DNA from: Pseudomonas kitaguniensis
GTDB taxonomy: Bacteria; Pseudomonadota; Gammaproteobacteria; Pseudomonadales; Pseudomonadaceae
NCBI RefSeq assembly: GCF_009296165.1
Contig: NZ_VUAZ01000130.1
Coordinates: 1 to 55,152 of the forward strand
Length of the DNA: 55,152 bases
Direction: 5' to 3'
Under the pieces are notes generated by a model. The model did not search any database and had not been told where the DNA came from. It saw nothing but the letters and a program-made list of their open reading frames with translations. Positions 18,126 to 27,745 of the stretch are shown piece after piece. A program made the position numbers and the translations under genes. Positions within the stretch are counted from its first letter, which is position 1, and each line of letters starts with the position of its first letter.

Positions 18126-19229
18126 TTACAGGCGCATCGGCATAACAACGTAAGCCGAGTCGTCGTTGTCGGATTCTTGCACCAAGGCGCTGCTGTTGGA
18201 GTCAGACAGAATCAGGCGTACCTGTTCAGTCGTCATCACGCCGAGTACGTCGAGCAGGTAACTCACGTTAAAGCCGATCTCCAGCGAACCGCCGTTGTAG
18301 TCGACGCCCACTTCTTCTTCCGCTTCTTCTTGCTCCGGGTTATTTGCCTGGATTTTCAGCTGACCATTAGCCAGTTGCAGGCGAATACCACGGTACTTCT
18401 CGTTCGACAGAATCGCGGTACGGCTGAACGCTTCGCGCAGGGCCTGACGATCACCGACCACCAGCTTGTCGCCACCTTTAGGCAGCACGCGCTCGTAGTC
18501 CGGGAACTTGCCGTCAACCAGCTTGGAGGTAAAGGTGAACTCGCCGGTGGTTGCACGGATGTGGTGCTGACCGAGGACGATACTCACGTTGCCTTCCGGC
18601 TCGGTGAGCAACCGTGCCAGTTCAAGGATACCTTTACGCGGCACGATGACCTGGTGACGGTCCGGCTGACCGATATCGGCCTTCATCGAACACATCGCCA
18701 AGCGGTGGCCGTCGGTGGCGACTGCACGGATGATGCCTTCCGACACCTCAAGCAGCATGCCATTGAGGTAGTAACGCACGTCCTGTTGAGCCATGGCGAA
18801 GCTGGTGCGCTCGATCAAACGGCGCAGTTTGCTTTGTTCAAGGCTGCACGTCAGCGAGCCAGGGCCTTCTTCCACCGTCGGGAAGTCGTTGGCAGGCAAC
18901 GTCGACAGGGTGAAGCGACTGCGCCCGGCTTTGACCACCAACTTTTGCTCATCAACCTTGATGTCGATCAGCGCGTCGTTGGGCAAGCTTTTGCAGATGT
19001 CCATCAGCTTGCGCGCCGGCACCGTAATTTCGCCCGGTTCTGCAGGTTCTTCCAGCTGTACACGACCCACCAGTTCGACTTCCAGGTCGGTACCGGTGAG
19101 GGACAATTGCTGGCCTTCGACAACCAGCAATACGTTGGAAAGCACCGGCAAGGTCTGTCGGCGCTCAACGACGCCTGCGACCAGTTGCAGGGGTTTCAAC
19201 AGGGCTTCGCGTTGAATGGTGAAATGCAT
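18126..19229 (-). CDS. dnaN: DNA polymerase III beta sliding clamp
   Basis: Ring-shaped dimer that holds DNA polymerase III on DNA. The protein is 367 residues, three repeated clamp domains of about 120 residues each. Typical blocks are LPVLSNVLLVVEGQQLSLTG, NGMLLEVSEGIIRAVATDGHRLAM and the C-terminal QESDNDDSAYVVMPMRL, in which the end YVVMPMRL is the clamp's protein-binding C terminus. It is 38 bases downstream of dnaA. Confidence 0.99.
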   Translation of the reverse strand: MHFTIQREALLKPLQLVAGVVERRQTLPVLSNVLLVVEGQQLSLTGTDLEVELVGRVQLEEPAEPGEITVPARKLMDICKSLPNDALIDIKVDEQKLVVKAGRSRFTLSTLPANDFPTVEEGPGSLTCSLEQSKLRRLIERTSFAMAQQDVRYYLNGMLLEVSEGIIRAVATDGHRLAMCSMKADIGQPDRHQVIVPRKGILELARLLTEPEGNVSIVLGQHHIRATTGEFTFTSKLVDGKFPDYERVLPKGGDKLVVGDRQALREAFSRTAILSNEKYRGIRLQLANGQLKIQANNPEQEEAEEEVGVDYNGGSLEIGFNVSYLLDVLGVMTTEQVRLILSDSNSSALVQESDNDDSAYVVMPMRL

Positions 19230-19267
19230 GGTCTAGTCCCTTGCCTTAATAAGCTGCGCTGGTGTCA

Positions 19268-20788
19268 TCACGTAGTCAGTGTACGCAGCAGGTTCTTGTA
19301 GTCCTCGCGAATATCCGCGTCGGATTCCTTAAGTTCGTTGATCTTTCGGCAGGCGTGCAAAACCGTGGTGTGGTCGCGACCGCCAAACACATCACCGATT
19401 TCCGGCAGGCTGTGGTTGGTCAACTCTTTAGAGAGCGCCATCGCCACCTGACGGGGACGTGCTACCGAGCGCGAACGGCGCTTGGACAGCAGGTCGGAAA
19501 TCTTGATCTTGTAGTACTCGGCAACGGTGCGCTGAATGTTATCCACACTCACCAGCTTGTCTTGCAGCGCCAGCAAGTCTTTCAGGGATTCGCGGATCAG
19601 CTCGATGGTGATGTCGCGGCCCATGAAGTGCGAGTGAGCGATGACACGCTTGAGCGCGCCTTCCAGTTCACGCACGTTGGAGCGAATACGTTGGGCGATA
19701 AAAAACGCCGCATCGTGGGGCAGATCGACTTTCGCCTGGTCGGCCTTTTTCATCAAGATGGCAACGCGGGTTTCAAGCTCCGGCGGCTCGACCGCAACGG
19801 TCAGGCCCCAGCCGAAGCGCGACTTCAAGCGTTCTTCCAGGCCTTCGATTTCTTTCGGGTAACGGTCGCTGGTCAAGATGACCTGCTGGCCGCCTTCGAG
19901 CAGGGCGTTGAAGGTGTGGAAAAACTCTTCCTGGGAACGCTCTTTGCGCGCAAAGAATTGAATGTCATCGATCAACAGTGCATCGACAGACCGATAGAAG
20001 CGCTTGAACTCGTTAATTGCGTTGAGCTGCAAGGCCTTGACCATGTCGGCCACGAAGCGCTCCGAGTGCAGGTACACGACCTTGGCATTCGGGTTCTTCT
20101 TTAATAGATGGTTACCCACAGCGTGCATCAAGTGCGTCTTACCCAAACCAACGCCGCCATACAGGAACAGCGGGTTGTAACCGTGCTTGGGGTTATCAGC
20201 CACCTGCCAGGCAGCCGCGCGGGCCAACTGGTTGGATTTACCTTCGACGAAGTTTTCAAAGGTAAACGTGCGGTTCAGGTAACTGGTGTGCTTCAGCGCG
20301 CCTTCAACCTGCACGGTGCGCTGTTCGGCGCGTACCGGTGCTTGTTGGGAGCTGGCACCCGCCATTGGGTCAAAGCTGTCGCGCGACGGCTCTTCATTAA
20401 TAGGCGCGTTTTTCTGCGACGTGGATTTCGAAGACGCTTGGGCAACGGGCGCTTGCACGTTATTAACAGGTGCCGAGGTTTGCTGCGCCTGCGAAGCACT
20501 TGCCGCCAACGGCGCATTCGGAGCCGCGCGCGGTGCGGAGCTGCGTTTGCTGCCTATTAATAAGGAAAGAACGGGCGCGATGCCATTGCCGTGTTCATCG
20601 AGCAATTCGAGAACGCGGCTCAGGTACTTCTCGTTAACCCAGTCGAGAACAAAACGATTCGGCGCGTAGACACGCAACTCGTCGCCTTCGGCTTCGACCT
20701 GTAGCGGACGGATCCAGGTGTTGAATTGCTGGGCAGGCAGCTCTTCGCGCAAAAGCTCCACGCACTGCTGCCAAAGTTCCACTGACAC
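19268..20788 (-). CDS. dnaA: Chromosomal replication initiator DnaA
   Basis: AAA+ protein that binds DnaA boxes and opens oriC. The protein is 506 residues. Domain I covers 1-80. A long Ala/Pro/Gln/Ser-rich linker (domain II, about 80-165) is longer than in E. coli. The AAA+ domain has Walker A GGVGLGKT (211-218) and Walker B LLIDDIQF. Domain IV has the HTH signature VFGGRDHTTVLHACRKI. DnaA boxes upstream (20855-21010) are placed to allow autoregulation as well as initiation. Confidence 0.99.
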   Translation of the reverse strand: MSVELWQQCVELLREELPAQQFNTWIRPLQVEAEGDELRVYAPNRFVLDWVNEKYLSRVLELLDEHGNGIAPVLSLLIGSKRSSAPRAAPNAPLAASASQAQQTSAPVNNVQAPVAQASSKSTSQKNAPINEEPSRDSFDPMAGASSQQAPVRAEQRTVQVEGALKHTSYLNRTFTFENFVEGKSNQLARAAAWQVADNPKHGYNPLFLYGGVGLGKTHLMHAVGNHLLKKNPNAKVVYLHSERFVADMVKALQLNAINEFKRFYRSVDALLIDDIQFFARKERSQEEFFHTFNALLEGGQQVILTSDRYPKEIEGLEERLKSRFGWGLTVAVEPPELETRVAILMKKADQAKVDLPHDAAFFIAQRIRSNVRELEGALKRVIAHSHFMGRDITIELIRESLKDLLALQDKLVSVDNIQRTVAEYYKIKISDLLSKRRSRSVARPRQVAMALSKELTNHSLPEIGDVFGGRDHTTVLHACRKINELKESDADIREDYKNLLRTLTT

Positions 20789-20849
20789 GGATATCCCCTA
20801 AGTTGAAAGCCGGTGAGGCAAAAACAGCCGCCATTGTAGCGGTCAGCCG

Positions 20850-21215
20850 CCTACTTATCCACATGTAGGTTGCTCACAAGGCAGCCAAAATCAACGCGTT
20901 AAGCATCAAAAAGCCGACCAGTGGTGTGTGCATAAGCTCTGTGGATAAGCGCACCTAAGCCCGTTGCACAAGTGGGGTCGAAAGTCTGTGGGTAACTGGC
21001 CTGTGGATAACAAGCCATTCCACACACAGCTTATCCGACAGCGCAGCACAGGCAGAGCACCGTTTCTCCCCCGCTTTGTCATCCTCTGTACAGCACGTAA
21101 AACGTGGCCTAAAGGTAGTTATCCACAGATAAGTGGCCCTATAGCTTTTATAAGCTTTACAGAAAAGCTTTAAATAACTTCCTTCTTTATTTTTATATCT
21201 ATGGCACTGCTCATG
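20850..21215. other. oriC: Origin of replication oriC between dnaA and rpmH
   Basis: The ~585-base gap between dnaA and rpmH holds no gene. Exact or near DnaA boxes: TTATCCACA at 20855-20863 and 21119-21127 on the plus strand; on the minus strand TTATGCACA at 20927-20935, TTATCCACA at 20940-20948 and 21002-21010, and TTACCCACA at 20987-20995. To the right, 21139-21215 is strongly AT-rich (ATAGCTTTTATAAGC, AAGCTTTAAATAA, CTTTATTTTTATATC) and is the likely unwinding element. The site matches the known origin position in Pseudomonas. Confidence 0.93.
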
Positions 21216-21284
21216 AAAGCCCGGTCGGACAAAAACGTGGCGAGGGGCCACAAACATATAATTAGAGGAAAAGCTGGTTGGAAA

Positions 21285-21313
21285 TTGACCTAGAGGCTTG
21301 CTTTCTCTAGAAT
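21285..21313 (+). promoter_or_regulatory. Sigma-70 promoter of rpmH-rnpA-yidD-yidC
   Basis: TTGACC (21285-21290) and TAGAAT (21308-21313) separated by 17 bases, 62 bases before the rpmH start. It is the only good match in the rightward-facing part of the oriC gap. Confidence 0.7.
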
Positions 21314-21374
21314 CGCCGGTCTCTTAAAACGGGGGCCATTCCGGCCCGTTGTGGACGAACCAGGTAACAACGCC

Positions 21375-21509
21375 ATGAAACGTACTTTCCAACCAAGCAC
21401 CATCAAACGCGCCCGTACTCACGGCTTCCGTGCTCGCATGGCTACCAAGAACGGCCGTGCTGTCCTGTCGCGTCGCCGCGCCAAAGGTCGTGCGCGTCTG
21501 GCAGTTTGA
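21375..21509 (+). CDS. rpmH: 50S ribosomal protein L34
   Basis: The protein is 44 residues, highly basic: MKRTFQPSTIKRARTHGFR, then MATKNGRAVLSRRRAKGRARLAV. This is the canonical L34 sequence and length. It lies between oriC and rnpA, as in almost all bacteria, and is transcribed with rnpA. Confidence 0.99.
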   Translation: MKRTFQPSTIKRARTHGFRARMATKNGRAVLSRRRAKGRARLAV

Positions 21510-21522
21510 TAATCCGGTACTG

Positions 21523-21930
21523 GTGGTGAGTCAGGACTTCAGTCGGGAAAAGCGTCTGCTAACCCCCCGGCATTTCAAGGCAGTCTTTGACTCCCCCACC
21601 GGCAAGGTTCCGGGGAAAAATCTCCTGCTCCTTGCGCGTAACAACGATCTTGATCACCCCCGTCTCGGGTTGGTGATCGGCAAGAAGAGCGTAAAGCTCT
21701 CCGTTGAGCGCAATCGCCTCAAGCGTCTGATGCGCGAATCGTTTCGCCTCCACCAGGACACTCTGGTTGGTTGGGATATTGTTATCGTCGCGCGCAAAGG
21801 CTTGGGGGACGTAGAAAACCCCGAATTGATTCAGCATTTCGGCAAGCTCTGGAAACGTTTGGCGCGTACCAATAAGCCAGCACCAGCAGTCAGCACCGAA
21901 ACTGTAGGGGTATACAGCACCAATGCGTAA
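21523..21930 (+). CDS. rnpA: Ribonuclease P protein component
   Basis: Basic protein cofactor of RNase P, which matures tRNA 5' ends. I choose the GTG at 21523 (MVSQDFSREKRLLTPRHFK), which gives 135 residues, the usual pseudomonad start; the frame is open further upstream over rpmH but without similarity. The RNR signature is seen in KLSVERNRLKRLMRESFR. The start is 14 bases after the rpmH stop, and the 3' end overlaps yidD by 8 bases. Confidence 0.95.
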   Translation: MVSQDFSREKRLLTPRHFKAVFDSPTGKVPGKNLLLLARNNDLDHPRLGLVIGKKSVKLSVERNRLKRLMRESFRLHQDTLVGWDIVIVARKGLGDVENPELIQHFGKLWKRLARTNKPAPAVSTETVGVYSTNA

Positions 21931-22168
21931 ACTGGCCCTCGTTCCGATCCAGTTTTACCGTTATGCCATTAGTCCTCTGATGGCTAACCACTGTCGTTTC
22001 TACCCCAGTTGTTCCTGCTACGCGTTAGAGGCCATAGAAAATCATGGCCTTGTGCGCGGTGGCTGGCTGGCCTTTCGTCGTTTAGGTCGCTGTCATCCGT
22101 GGAATCCCGGTGGTTATGACCCGGTTCCGCCTATCCCTACCTCCCGTTCTTCTTCGATGGCCGAGTAA
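21923..22168 (+). CDS. yidD: Membrane protein insertion efficiency factor YidD
   Basis: The protein is 81 residues, with the family core PLMANHCRFYPSCSCYALEA and GCHPWNPGGYDPVP-like ending (here RCHPWNPGGYDPVP). The conserved cysteines are present. It is thought to help YidC-dependent insertion and lies between rnpA and yidC in the conserved order; it overlaps rnpA and is two bases from yidC. Confidence 0.96.
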   Translation: MRKLALVPIQFYRYAISPLMANHCRFYPSCSCYALEAIENHGLVRGGWLAFRRLGRCHPWNPGGYDPVPPIPTSRSSSMAE

Positions 22169-22170
22169 TC

Positions 22171-23853
22171 ATGGATATTAAACGCACGATCCTGATCGTC
22201 GCCCTGGCAATCGTGTCCTACGTCATGGTTCTTAAGTGGAACCAGGACTACGGCCAAGCTGCCCTGCCGACTCAGAATGTTGCTACCAATCAGGCTGCGC
22301 CGGCTATTTCGGACACGCCTCTGGGTACCAATGCGTCCGCGAGTGCCGATGTTCCCAGCGCGAATGGCGAGACAAGCGCCCCTCTAGAAACGCCAGTGGT
22401 CACCAATAAAGACCTCATCCATGTAAAAACGGATGTGCTCGACCTGGCTATCGACCCACAAGGTGGTGATATCGCGCAGTTGAAACTGCCGCTGTATCCA
22501 CGTCGCCAAGACCATCCGGATGTGCCGTTCCAACTGTTTGATAACGGTGGCGAACGTACTTATCTGGCACAAAGCGGCCTGACCGGCACTGACGGTCCGG
22601 ATGCGCGTGCTACCGGTCGTCCGGTTTATTCGACCGAACAAAAGACTTATCAACTGGCTGATGGCCAGAACCAGTTGAACGTCGACCTGAAATTCAGTCA
22701 GGACGGCGTCAACTACATCAAGCGTTTCAGCTTTACCCGCGGTTTGTACGACTTGAAGGTCACTTACCTGATCGACAACGAAAGTGCCAAGCCGTGGACG
22801 GGCAACCTGTTTGCCCAGCTTAAGCGTGACAACAGCGCCGATCCTTCTTCCAGCACCGCCACCGGCACCGCGACTTACCTGGGCGCAGCCCTGTGGACAA
22901 GTGGCGAGCCGTACAAAAAAGTGTCGATGAAAGATATCGACAAGGGCGCGCTGAAAGAAACCGTTCAAGGTGGCTGGGTTGCCTGGTTGCAACACTACTT
23001 CGTGACCGCATGGATCCCGAACAAGGGTGAAGCCAACCTGGTTCAAACCCGCAAAGACAGCCAAGGCAACTACATCATTGGCTTTACTGGCCCGGCGTTG
23101 AACGTCGCTCCAGGTGCCAAGGCTGAAACCAGCGCCACTCTGTACGCCGGCCCGAAAAGCCAGGCCGTGCTGAAAGAGTTGTCCCCAGGTCTGGAACTGA
23201 CAGTGGACTACGGCATTCTGTGGTTCATTGCCCAGCCGATTTTCTGGTTGCTGCAACATATCCACAGCATCGTCGGTAACTGGGGCTTCTCGATTATCTT
23301 CCTGACCATGCTGATCAAGGGGATCTTCTTCCCTCTGTCGGCAGCCAGCTACAAGTCGATGGCGCGCATGCGTGCCGTGGCACCGAAACTGGCCGCGCTG
23401 AAAGAGCAACATGGTGATGACCGGCAGAAAATGTCGCAGGCCATGATGGAGCTGTACAAGAAAGAGAAGATCAACCCGCTGGGTGGATGCTTGCCGATTC
23501 TGGTGCAGATGCCGGTGTTCCTGTCGCTGTACTGGGTACTCCTGGAAAGCGTAGAGATGCGCCAGGCACCGTTCATGCTGTGGATAACTGACCTGTCGAT
23601 CAAAGACCCGTTCTTTATCCTGCCGATCATCATGGGCGCAACCATGTTTATCCAGCAGCGTTTGAACCCGACTCCGCCGGACCCGATGCAGGCGAAGGTC
23701 ATGAAAATGATGCCAATCATCTTCACCTTCTTCTTCTTGTGGTTCCCAGCCGGTCTGGTGCTGTACTGGGTGGTCAACAACGTGTTGTCGATCTCTCAAC
23801 AGTGGTACATCACACGTAAAATCGAAGCGGCTACCAAAAAAGCTGCGGCGTAA
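22171..23853 (+). CDS. yidC: Membrane protein insertase YidC
   Basis: Inserts and folds inner-membrane proteins with or without SecYEG. The protein is 560 residues. An N-terminal signal-anchor (TILIVALAIVSYVMVLKW) is followed by the large periplasmic P1 domain (about 60-340). The conserved five-helix core begins near YGILWFIAQPIFWLLQHIH and includes GNWGFSIIFLTMLIKGIFFPL and the cytosolic loop YKSMARMRAVAPKLAALKEQ. It ends in a Lys/Ala-rich tail. ATP synthase subunits encoded downstream, notably subunit c, are classic YidC clients. Confidence 0.98.
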   Translation: MDIKRTILIVALAIVSYVMVLKWNQDYGQAALPTQNVATNQAAPAISDTPLGTNASASADVPSANGETSAPLETPVVTNKDLIHVKTDVLDLAIDPQGGDIAQLKLPLYPRRQDHPDVPFQLFDNGGERTYLAQSGLTGTDGPDARATGRPVYSTEQKTYQLADGQNQLNVDLKFSQDGVNYIKRFSFTRGLYDLKVTYLIDNESAKPWTGNLFAQLKRDNSADPSSSTATGTATYLGAALWTSGEPYKKVSMKDIDKGALKETVQGGWVAWLQHYFVTAWIPNKGEANLVQTRKDSQGNYIIGFTGPALNVAPGAKAETSATLYAGPKSQAVLKELSPGLELTVDYGILWFIAQPIFWLLQHIHSIVGNWGFSIIFLTMLIKGIFFPLSAASYKSMARMRAVAPKLAALKEQHGDDRQKMSQAMMELYKKEKINPLGGCLPILVQMPVFLSLYWVLLESVEMRQAPFMLWITDLSIKDPFFILPIIMGATMFIQQRLNPTPPDPMQAKVMKMMPIIFTFFFLWFPAGLVLYWVVNNVLSISQQWYITRKIEAATKKAAA

Positions 23854-23878
23854 TTTACTCTGTGGATAACCACTCAAG

Positions 23879-23900
23879 ACGCCCCCTAGTGGGGCGTTTT
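23879..23900 (+). terminator. Terminator after yidC
   Basis: Seven-base stem ACGCCCC / GGGGCGT with a five-base loop and a T-run, 26 bases past the yidC stop. A DnaA-box sequence (23861-23869) lies just before it. Confidence 0.85.
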
Positions 23901-23932
23901 GCTTTCCGTCACTTTTGTTCTGGAACCTGCTG

Positions 23933-25303
23933 ATGAGCTTTCCTCGTGAAACCATCGCTGCTGTCGCTACCGCTCAGGGTCGTGGCGGTGTCGGTATCGT
24001 TCGAATTTCCGGGCCGCTTGCAGGCGTTGCAGCCAAGGCGATCAGCGGCCGCGAGTTGAAACCGCGCTATGCGCATTACGGTGCCTTTCTGGACGCCGAT
24101 GAAACGGTGTTGGACGAAGGCCTGGCGCTGTATTTTCCGGGGCCCAATTCCTTCACCGGTGAGGACGTTCTGGAATTACAGGGCCACGGTGGCCCGGTGG
24201 TGCTGGATATGTTGCTGCAGCGCTGCCTGCAACTGGGGTGCCGCTTGGCGCGCCCGGGTGAGTTCAGCGAGCGCGCATTCCTCAACGACAAACTCGACCT
24301 GGCTCAGGCCGAAGCCATTGCTGACTTGATCGAGGCCAGTTCTGCACAGGCGGCGCGCAATGCGTTGCGCTCGTTGCAGGGCGCTTTCTCTTTGCGTGTG
24401 CATAACTTGACCGAGCAGTTGATCAGCCTGCGCATCTACGTTGAGGCGGCGATTGATTTTCCCGAAGAAGAAATCGACTTTCTCGCCGATGGCCACGTTC
24501 TGGCAATGCTGGATAAAGTCCGTGATGAGTTATCCACAGTACTGCGTGAAGCGGGCCAGGGTGCCTTGCTGCGCGACGGGATGACCGTTGTGATTGCCGG
24601 GCGGCCGAATGCCGGCAAATCGAGCCTGCTGAATGCCCTGGCAGGGCGTGAAGCCGCGATCGTGACTGAGATCGCCGGCACCACGCGGGACATCTTGCGT
24701 GAACATATCCACATCGATGGCATGCCGCTGCACGTGGTCGACACCGCCGGGTTGCGCAACACAGAAGACCAGGTAGAAAAAATTGGCGTGGAACGAGCGC
24801 TAAAAGCCATAAGCGAAGCAGACCGCGTGCTGTTGGTGGTCGATGCGACGGCGCCTGAGGCGCTGGACCCGTTCGCACTGTGGCCGGAATTCCTTGAGCA
24901 GCGGCCCGACCCGGCCAAAGTCACCTTGGTGCGTAACAAGGCTGACCTGACGGGTGAAGCCATTGCGCTGCACACCAGTGAGGATGGCCACGTCACCATA
25001 AGCCTGAGTGCCAAGTCTGCCGGCGATGGGTTAGAGCTGCTGCGCGACCACTTGAAGGCCTGCATGGGCTATGAGCAGACCTCAGAGAGCAGCTTCAGCG
25101 CGCGTCGCAGGCACTTGGAGGCGTTACGTCACGCCAGCGCAGCGTTGGAGCATGGTCGTGCTCAGTTGACCTTGGCGGGAGCTGGCGAGCTGCTGGCTGA
25201 GGACTTGCGTCAAGCGCAGCAACTGCTGGGCGAAATCACCGGCGCTTTCAGCTCGGATGATTTATTGGGGCGGATCTTTTCCAGCTTCTGTATCGGTAAA
25301 TAA
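23933..25303 (+). CDS. mnmE: tRNA uridine-5-carboxymethylaminomethyl modification GTPase MnmE
   Basis: Works with MnmG to make (c)mnm5U34 in tRNAs. I start at ATG 23933 (MSFPRETIAAVATAQGRGG), giving 456 residues. The N-terminal tetrahydrofolate-binding domain covers 1-120. The G domain is inserted in a helical domain: P-loop GRPNAGKSS (223-231), GTTRD switch, DTAG and NKAD. The C terminus is FCIGK, the invariant catalytic-cysteine tail. A perfect DnaA box falls within the gene at 24530. Confidence 0.98.
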   Translation: MSFPRETIAAVATAQGRGGVGIVRISGPLAGVAAKAISGRELKPRYAHYGAFLDADETVLDEGLALYFPGPNSFTGEDVLELQGHGGPVVLDMLLQRCLQLGCRLARPGEFSERAFLNDKLDLAQAEAIADLIEASSAQAARNALRSLQGAFSLRVHNLTEQLISLRIYVEAAIDFPEEEIDFLADGHVLAMLDKVRDELSTVLREAGQGALLRDGMTVVIAGRPNAGKSSLLNALAGREAAIVTEIAGTTRDILREHIHIDGMPLHVVDTAGLRNTEDQVEKIGVERALKAISEADRVLLVVDATAPEALDPFALWPEFLEQRPDPAKVTLVRNKADLTGEAIALHTSEDGHVTISLSAKSAGDGLELLRDHLKACMGYEQTSESSFSARRRHLEALRHASAALEHGRAQLTLAGAGELLAEDLRQAQQLLGEITGAFSSDDLLGRIFSSFCIGK

Positions 25304-25849
25304 CCCTTCGATGTTCACAGACAGGCCACTCGCGCCTGTCTGTTTCCCCGATTTCAGCGTTTTCTCCTACCTTTTTGAATTATTACCAGGCGCCTGGCGG
25401 CTTTTGTGTGGGTGTTATTTGTACCTACGTACAGAATTCTGTCGATTAAGCTCTGTGCATAACCGCCCCTGTGCCCAGTTGATAACAGGGCTTGAAACCT
25501 GAGTAAAAACCCCTCTGTGGATAACCACCTGTTTAATCCACAGGCTTAAAGCACTTATCCAAGCCCCTCATGGGCACATGACCACAGACTTTTGAATCTC
25601 TGTACACATCATAAATAAAGGCCTGCAGCAATCTATCCACAGAAAACAGGCTCAGTATAAATAAACATAAAAACAAAGATTTAATAAATCTCTCTCTTTT
25701 AATTTCTATTGTCTGTGATTCATCCACAGCTGGTTAAATTTTGTGCAAAGGGTTCTTTAGGAACGGCTAAGTCCCTATACTTGCCGCCAAGCTGTAAAAC
25801 CCTTTCAACCCATAATTCCTGATTACCTACATAAGCAGGCACGAGGTGC
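25304..25849. other. Gene-free region with DnaA boxes and AT-rich stretch: second origin-like site
   Basis: No credible gene in 546 bases. DnaA boxes: minus strand TTATGCACA (25454-25462) and TTATCCACA (25516-25524). One-mismatch plus-strand copies are TAATCCACA (25534-25542), CTATCCACA (25633-25641) and TCATCCACA (25720-25728). Between and after them 25655-25712 is very AT-rich (GTATAAATAAACATAAAAAC, then TTTAATAAATC). This mirrors the layout of oriC 4.5 kb away. I recall that two autonomously replicating origin fragments were reported for pseudomonads, but I cannot confirm that this is the second one. It must also contain the mnmG promoter. Confidence 0.65.
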
Positions 25850-27745
25850 GTGGTGGATTTCCCTTCCCGTTTTGAAGTGATCGTCATCGGCGGCGGTCAT
25901 GCCGGTACCGAGGCAGCACTGGCGTCAGCACGCATGGGTGTAAAAACCCTGTTGCTGACGCACAACGTGGAAACCCTCGGTGCCATGAGTTGCAACCCCG
26001 CCATTGGCGGAATCGGCAAAAGCCATCTGGTCAAAGAAATCGATGCCCTCGGCGGCGTCATGGCGATGGCCACCGACAAGGGTGGCATCCAGTTTCGCGT
26101 GCTCAACAGCCGTAAAGGCCCGGCCGTAAGGGCAACCCGGGCGCAGGCTGACCGCATTCTGTACAAGGCTGCGGTACGCGAAACCCTGGAAAACCAGCCG
26201 AACCTGTGGATATTCCAGCAAGCCGCCGACGACCTGATCGTCGAGCAAGACCAGGTACGCGGTGTTGTTACCCAAATGGGCCTGCGTTTTCTCGCAGAAT
26301 CCGTGGTGTTGACCACCGGCACATTCCTTGGCGGACTTATCCACATTGGCATGCAGAATTATTCCGGCGGCCGTGCCGGTGACCCGCCGTCGATTGCCCT
26401 GGCAAAACGCCTGCGTGAATTGCCGCTGCGCGTCGGCCGCCTGAAAACCGGTACGCCGCCGCGTATTGACGGGCGCTCGGTGGATTTCTCGATGATGACA
26501 GAGCAGGCCGGTGACACGCCGATACCGGTGATGTCGTTCATGGGTTCCAAAGAGCAGCACCCGAAACAGGTGAGCTGCTGGATTACCCACACCAACGCCC
26601 GTACCCACGAAATCATTGCCGCGAACCTCGACCGTTCGCCGATGTATTCGGGGGTGATCGAGGGCATTGGCCCGCGTTATTGCCCATCGATCGAAGACAA
26701 GATTCACCGCTTTGCCGACAAGGAAAGCCACCAGGTGTTCATCGAGCCCGAAGGCTTGACCACCCACGAGCTGTACCCGAACGGAATTTCCACATCCCTG
26801 CCGTTCGATGTGCAAATTCAGATCGTGCAGTCGATTCGCGGCATGGAAAACGCGCACATCGTGCGTCCGGGCTACGCCATCGAGTACGACTATTTCGACC
26901 CGCGTGACCTGAAATACAGCCTTGAAACCAAAGTTATCGGTGGCTTGTTCTTCGCCGGGCAAATCAACGGCACCACCGGTTACGAAGAAGCCGGCGCCCA
27001 GGGTTTGCTGGCTGGCACCAACGCCGCACTGCGCGCGCAGGGCAAAGACAGCTGGTGCCCGCGTCGCGATGAAGCGTACATCGGGGTGTTGGTTGACGAC
27101 CTGATCACGCTGGGCACCCAGGAGCCGTACCGGATGTTCACCTCCCGGGCGGAATATCGCCTGATTCTGCGCGAAGACAACGCCGACCTGCGCCTGACCG
27201 AAAAAGGTCGTGAGCTGGGCTTGGTCGATGACGCGCGCTGGGAAGCCTTCTGCAAAAAACGCGAAAGCATTACGCTGGAAGAACAGCGCCTGAAAAGTAC
27301 TTGGGTACGCCCAGGCACCGAGCAAGGCGACGCGATTGCGGAAAAATTCGGCACGCCGTTGACCCACGAATACAACCTGCTGAACCTGCTGTCGCGTCCC
27401 GAAATCGACTACGCTGGCCTGGTTGAAGTAACCGGAGGCGGCGCTGAAGACCCACAGGTCGCCGAGCAGGTTGAGATCAAAACCAAATACGCCGGATACA
27501 TTGATCGCCAACAGGACGAAATCGCTCGCCTGCGCGCCAGTGAAGACACCAAGCTGCCTGTGGATATCGACTACACCGGTATTTCCGGGTTGTCGAAAGA
27601 AATTCAAGGCAAGCTGGGGATAACTCGTCCTGAAACGCTGGGTCAGGCGTCACGCATCCCGGGCGTTACACCGGCGGCCATTTCGCTGTTGATGATTCAT
27701 TTGAAAAAACGCGGCGCGGGCCGTCAGTTGGAGCAAAGCGCTTGA
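25850..27745 (+). CDS. mnmG: tRNA uridine-5-carboxymethylaminomethyl modification enzyme MnmG (GidA)
   Basis: FAD-dependent partner of MnmE. The protein is 631 residues from a GTG start (MVDFPSRFEVIVIGGGHAG) preceded by ACGAGG. The FAD-binding GGGHAGTE is at residues 14-21. GidA signatures include SCNPAIGGIGKSHLVKEIDA, GRLKTGTPPRIDGRSVDFS and the GQINGTTGYEEAGAQGLLAG block. The C-terminal helical domain contacts MnmE and tRNA. The stop overlaps the rsmG start (four bases). Confidence 0.98.
   Translation: MVDFPSRFEVIVIGGGHAGTEAALASARMGVKTLLLTHNVETLGAMSCNPAIGGIGKSHLVKEIDALGGVMAMATDKGGIQFRVLNSRKGPAVRATRAQADRILYKAAVRETLENQPNLWIFQQAADDLIVEQDQVRGVVTQMGLRFLAESVVLTTGTFLGGLIHIGMQNYSGGRAGDPPSIALAKRLRELPLRVGRLKTGTPPRIDGRSVDFSMMTEQAGDTPIPVMSFMGSKEQHPKQVSCWITHTNARTHEIIAANLDRSPMYSGVIEGIGPRYCPSIEDKIHRFADKESHQVFIEPEGLTTHELYPNGISTSLPFDVQIQIVQSIRGMENAHIVRPGYAIEYDYFDPRDLKYSLETKVIGGLFFAGQINGTTGYEEAGAQGLLAGTNAALRAQGKDSWCPRRDEAYIGVLVDDLITLGTQEPYRMFTSRAEYRLILREDNADLRLTEKGRELGLVDDARWEAFCKKRESITLEEQRLKSTWVRPGTEQGDAIAEKFGTPLTHEYNLLNLLSRPEIDYAGLVEVTGGGAEDPQVAEQVEIKTKYAGYIDRQQDEIARLRASEDTKLPVDIDYTGISGLSKEIQGKLGITRPETLGQASRIPGVTPAAISLLMIHLKKRGAGRQLEQSA

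Noticed and set aside
22384..23955. A 523-codon minus-strand frame opposite yidC
   Set aside because: Antisense shadow; yidC on the plus strand is complete with all family motifs.
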